Shown here in pieces: positions 12,922 through 15,444 of a stretch of DNA of 15,444 nt. Every line of letters begins with the position of its first letter. Positions within the stretch are counted from its first letter, which is position 1. The translations under genes and the position numbers were made by a program. This DNA is from JADJQU01 sp035490315 (GTDB lineage: Bacteria; Planctomycetota; UBA1135; GCA-002686595): positions 1-15,444 of the forward strand of contig DATHET010000138.1 of assembly GCA_035490315.1 (NCBI GenBank). Direction: 5' to 3'. The notes under the pieces are model-generated. The model had not been told where the DNA came from. It worked only from the letters and a program-made list of their open reading frames with translations, and did no database searches.

Positions 12922-15279
12922 TCAAGGTCCGATCACGAACTCCAACCCATCCGTCATCGTCACATTGTTCGGCGCTACGAACGCTGCGTCGCGGCCCCAG
13001 AACTGTGCGTTGATTTGCACGCCCGCCACGAGCGCCGGATCGAGGCCTGACGCAATGATCTGATTGAAATCGACCGACAAACTGCCGCTGCAGTTGTTCC
13101 CAGCCGCGCGCCCGCCGGAAGTATCCACGCTCGTGCGGCTGATCGGCGCGGCGACGCACAGCGTCCCTCCGGCAAAAGGCTGCGCGGCTCTTCCCGCGCG
13201 GCTGAACAGCAACAAGCCCGGCTTGTTGTTGCGCAGATTGCGCGCGACAACCTGGAAGCCCTGGCTCGCGCTCGCGCTCGGTTGACCGTACCAGCCGATC
13301 GCAGGCGTGCAGCCCAGCGAATTGACCTTCGCGGTGCAGTACGTGCGCGGAGCCTTCCAACCCCATTGCGCCCGCGCGATCACTTCCGGCGCGGCCATGT
13401 TCGTCGCGAGCCAGCCGTCGAGCATGTCCTGCCCCGCGCTGGCGAGCGTCGGGCTCGTGCCATTGTTCGATAGCGCGAGGAACTGCATGTACTCCCAGCT
13501 CGTCGGCTGATACAGCAGCTCGATCTCCGCGCGCGAGGCCGTCGCCGGCGGCGCGAGCGGGATGTTGCTCCAGTGCTGGTAGAAACCGCCCGGCCCCGGA
13601 TTGCCGAATTGTGTCGGCGGCACCGGCAAGGCGTTGTAGGTGCGCGCCTCGTCGTACGACAGCCCGAAGGGCGGGATGCGGTTGTCGGTGATCTGCGTGT
13701 TGTTGAGCACGAAGTGCAGCGTCGAATACGCGCTGCCCGGCGCGGACGCGGCCAGCCCACCCAGGGTCTGGAGCACGGCTCCGCTGACGCGGTCGAAGGC
13801 CAGTGGGATCGAGGGCGAGATGCCGAACCCGACCAATTGCGCGGCCCACTCTTGCGTCATCCCGTTGTCGACCTCGATCACGTGGGTGTTGGGATCGTTG
13901 GGCGCGATCAGCGTGTCGACCTGCACCGGCACTCCCGCGATCATCGCCGTGATCGGTCCGTACTCGCCGTCGGTGCGCAGCAAGGCGCCATGCTCGTCGT
14001 ACCAGCGCGCGCGTACCCACATGCGCCGGCCCTCGGGATAGCCCGTGATCAGCTTGTGTCCCGTGCGGTTGACGATGCGCAGCGTGTTGCCGACCAAGGT
14101 CATGCCCGCCGCGCCAGCCAGTGTTTCCTTCGCGCGCAGAGCTCCGGCGTCGAGCGCTGCGATCTGCTGCGCATTGAACGCGAAATCGACGCGCAGGCGA
14201 CCCTGGGCCTCGAGCCACTGCATGACGCTGCTCATCCAGTAGTTCCCGCCGGTCATGTCGTGCTTCGGCACGTCCGAGCGCACCGGCGCGAAGGGCAGGT
14301 TGCAGGCGCGGCCCTGGACCGGGTGCATGTGGCAGGTCTGGCAGGTGAACTTGCGCACGACTCCGTCGGCGTAGTTGCCGCCCGGTCCGCCAGCCACCGC
14401 GAAGTCGTAGGCTCGCCGCAGCGCGCCCGATTTCAGCTCGGCGGGCAATTGATTGAAGTCGCTGACGGCGAGATTCGCGAGGCGCGAGGCGCGGTGCTCG
14501 CTCGAGGTGCGCTCGACCACGCCGTACTCGTGCGGGAAATTGTTGAAGGCGGCCTTGCCCGTGATCGGTGAGCCGAGCACGCCGCTCGACTTGCCCGGTC
14601 CGAGCGGGAGCTGCGCGCCGTTGTTGTGCGCGAGGTCGCCGGTCACCGGGTTCGACACGTCGTGGCAGGTCGCGCACAGGTCGGCGCTGCGGTGCAGCTT
14701 CGATTGCAGCCAGGCGTGGGGCGTCAGCGGATCGCTGTAAGGGCCCAGGCGCTCGCCGCTGCCCCAGAGCACGTACATCCCGCTGCCGCGGTAGGCCTTT
14801 TTCGGGTTGCCCTCGTCGTTGGCGAGGAAGGGAGCGTTCTGCACGCCGACGTGCTCGGAGTCGTCGGGGTTGACGATCTTGTGGCAGACCTCGCAGGTCA
14901 CGCCGTCGAGGTCGGTGCTCGCGAGGCCGGAACCGTCGGTCGGCGTCGAGTGCCCGGCGATCCAGCCCTTGGTCACGTGGCAGCGCAGGCACAGGTCGCC
15001 GGCTCCGTTGAAGTCCTGCTCCGCGACCGCCAGGGTCGCCCAGAACATCGGGTCGCTCGAGGAGTGACCCATCATGCTGCCTTCCCAGTTGAACCAGGGC
15101 TCGGTCGCCGGGTCGACGTTGGAATGGCAGAAGGCGCAATTCCACGAAGAGAAGGGCGGGATGACTTCGAGGGGCTGGGTACCCGGCTGCTGAACCTCCG
15201 TCGGAACGGTCTGGGCAGCGAAGGCGGCGACCACGAGCAGGGCAGCGCTGAGCGCGGGGGCCAGCAGGGAAAGGCGCAT
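12922..15279 (-). CDS. Exported pentaheme c-type cytochrome with cysteine-bearing C-terminal module
   Basis: A 785-residue protein. The ATG at 15279 is chosen because it opens a signal peptide (MRLSLLAPALSAALLVVAAF); a longer frame to 15375 starts inside the terminal palindrome. Five CxxCH haem-binding sites are present at residues 48, 97, 129, 202 and 313. A further conserved-looking segment, KHDMTGGNYWM (339-349), may supply distal ligands. NRTGHKLITGYPEGRRMWVR (404-423) belongs to a domain seen in multihaem cytochromes with a TGHxxxTG motif. Residues 647-785 are the four-cysteine module shared with the repeat protein (Cys648, Cys657, Cys708, Cys730). The protein should mature in the periplasm or at the surface and move electrons; the donor and acceptor are unknown, and no respiratory partner lies nearby. 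Confidence 0.9.
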   Translation of the reverse strand: MRLSLLAPALSAALLVVAAFAAQTVPTEVQQPGTQPLEVIPPFSSWNCAFCHSNVDPATEPWFNWEGSMMGHSSSDPMFWATLAVAEQDFNGAGDLCLRCHVTKGWIAGHSTPTDGSGLASTDLDGVTCEVCHKIVNPDDSEHVGVQNAPFLANDEGNPKKAYRGSGMYVLWGSGERLGPYSDPLTPHAWLQSKLHRSADLCATCHDVSNPVTGDLAHNNGAQLPLGPGKSSGVLGSPITGKAAFNNFPHEYGVVERTSSEHRASRLANLAVSDFNQLPAELKSGALRRAYDFAVAGGPGGNYADGVVRKFTCQTCHMHPVQGRACNLPFAPVRSDVPKHDMTGGNYWMSSVMQWLEAQGRLRVDFAFNAQQIAALDAGALRAKETLAGAAGMTLVGNTLRIVNRTGHKLITGYPEGRRMWVRARWYDEHGALLRTDGEYGPITAMIAGVPVQVDTLIAPNDPNTHVIEVDNGMTQEWAAQLVGFGISPSIPLAFDRVSGAVLQTLGGLAASAPGSAYSTLHFVLNNTQITDNRIPPFGLSYDEARTYNALPVPPTQFGNPGPGGFYQHWSNIPLAPPATASRAEIELLYQPTSWEYMQFLALSNNGTSPTLASAGQDMLDGWLATNMAAPEVIARAQWGWKAPRTYCTAKVNSLGCTPAIGWYGQPSASASQGFQVVARNLRNNKPGLLLFSRAGRAAQPFAGGTLCVAAPISRTSVDTSGGRAAGNNCSGSLSVDFNQIIASGLDPALVAGVQINAQFWGRDAAFVAPNNVTMTDGLEFVIGP

Positions 15280-15356
15280 GCGGAAAGGTCTTCTCGGTGT
15301 TGTCAGATCAAGGTGGCAACCCTCAAGCGTACCTCGATTCGCCGCCAGCGCCGGTA
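15280..15356 (-). other. Leader region of the cytochrome gene
   Basis: The 77 bases upstream of the cytochrome ATG contain GAGAAG about 10 bases before the start codon (15290-15295 on the minus strand), a possible weak ribosome binding site. TTGCCA and TTGAGG resemble -35 boxes, but no convincing -10 box follows at the right distance. The promoter may lie farther out, in or beyond the terminal palindrome. Confidence 0.35.
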
Positions 15357-15444
15357 CCCGGTATTCCACCGCCATTTTTTACAGTCCGCGATGACGGCCT
15401 AGGCCGTCATCGCGGACTGTAAAAAATGGCGGTGGAATACCGGG
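15357..15444. repeat. Perfect 88-base palindrome ending the window
   Basis: The sequence from 15357 to 15444 equals its own reverse complement: two 44-base arms meet at GGCCT|AGGCC (centre between 15400 and 15401) with no loop and no mismatch, and the last base of the window pairs with 15357. It could extend beyond the window. A loopless perfect palindrome at a sequence end is typical of an assembly or amplification fold-back; a real hairpin or inverted repeat is the alternative. Confidence 0.9.

Noticed and set aside
12916..12935. Two copies of GTCCGATCA (12916-12924 and 12927-12935) at the cytochrome/lipoprotein junction
   Set aside because: Nine bases repeated twice, partly inside the cytochrome coding end; too short to distinguish from chance and no stem or known site is formed.
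12922..15279. Possibility that the CxxCH sites are zinc or disulfide motifs
   Set aside because: Five regular CxxCH sites behind a signal peptide, together with the TGHKLITG segment, fit a c-type multihaem cytochrome much better.
15280..15375. Longer N-terminus for the pentaheme cytochrome starting at 15375
   Set aside because: It would bury the signal peptide behind 32 residues and its ATG lies in the terminal palindrome; the start at 15279 gives a normal signal sequence.

Overview
The window is GC-rich and reads as a piece of a Planctomycetota chromosome. This taxonomic call is an inference. It rests on a secreted protein with NxxGxxxF and GDxxPxGGT repeats, on a cysteine-bearing C-terminal module shared by two otherwise unrelated exported proteins, on a multiheme cytochrome, and on weak or absent Shine-Dalgarno sequences before most genes.

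Left end, minus strand (1-1360): a SirB1-type transglutaminase-like protein with HEAT-like repeats and a probable TTG start. Its stop overlaps, as TGATG, the start of a Lon substrate-binding (PUA-like) domain protein that runs off the left edge. A 235-base divergent region (1361-1595) follows, with a plausible sigma70-type promoter for the next operon.

Centre, plus strand (1596-10382): eight closely packed genes that look like one operon. The order is thiolase, 3-hydroxyacyl-CoA dehydrogenase, exported cyclophilin, cytoplasmic cyclophilin, enoyl-CoA hydratase, second thiolase, a fused swivel-plus-catalytic aconitase-family hydro-lyase (LeuD-like then LeuC-like on one chain), and an isocitrate/isopropylmalate dehydrogenase family enzyme. 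Spacings run from a 4-base ATGA overlap to 36 bases. The first, second, fifth and sixth genes cover the hydratase, dehydrogenase and thiolase steps of beta-oxidation or short-chain acyl-CoA metabolism. The last two make a hydro-lyase and oxidative decarboxylase pair of the kind used in the TCA cycle or leucine synthesis. The dehydrogenase keeps the catalytic residues but has neither the isopropylmalate nor the isocitrate selectivity residues, and it carries an NADP-type cofactor signature. Its substrate, and that of the hydro-lyase, is therefore open. No acyl-CoA dehydrogenase lies in the window.

The operon ends at a very long inverted repeat (10384-10491) that fills the whole gap to the convergent gene on its right.

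Right part (10495-15444), envelope functions: a 619-residue exported NxxGxxxF-repeat protein on the minus strand, with a perfect TATAAT placed so close to its ATG that the mRNA may be leaderless; a small putative lipoprotein on the plus strand in a patch of visibly lower GC; and a 785-residue exported pentaheme cytochrome on the minus strand. The repeat protein and the cytochrome end in the same roughly 140-residue module with four identically spaced cysteines. The window stops inside a perfect 88-base palindrome (15357-15444) with no loop, which may be an assembly fold-back. No rRNA, tRNA, CRISPR array or transposase was seen.
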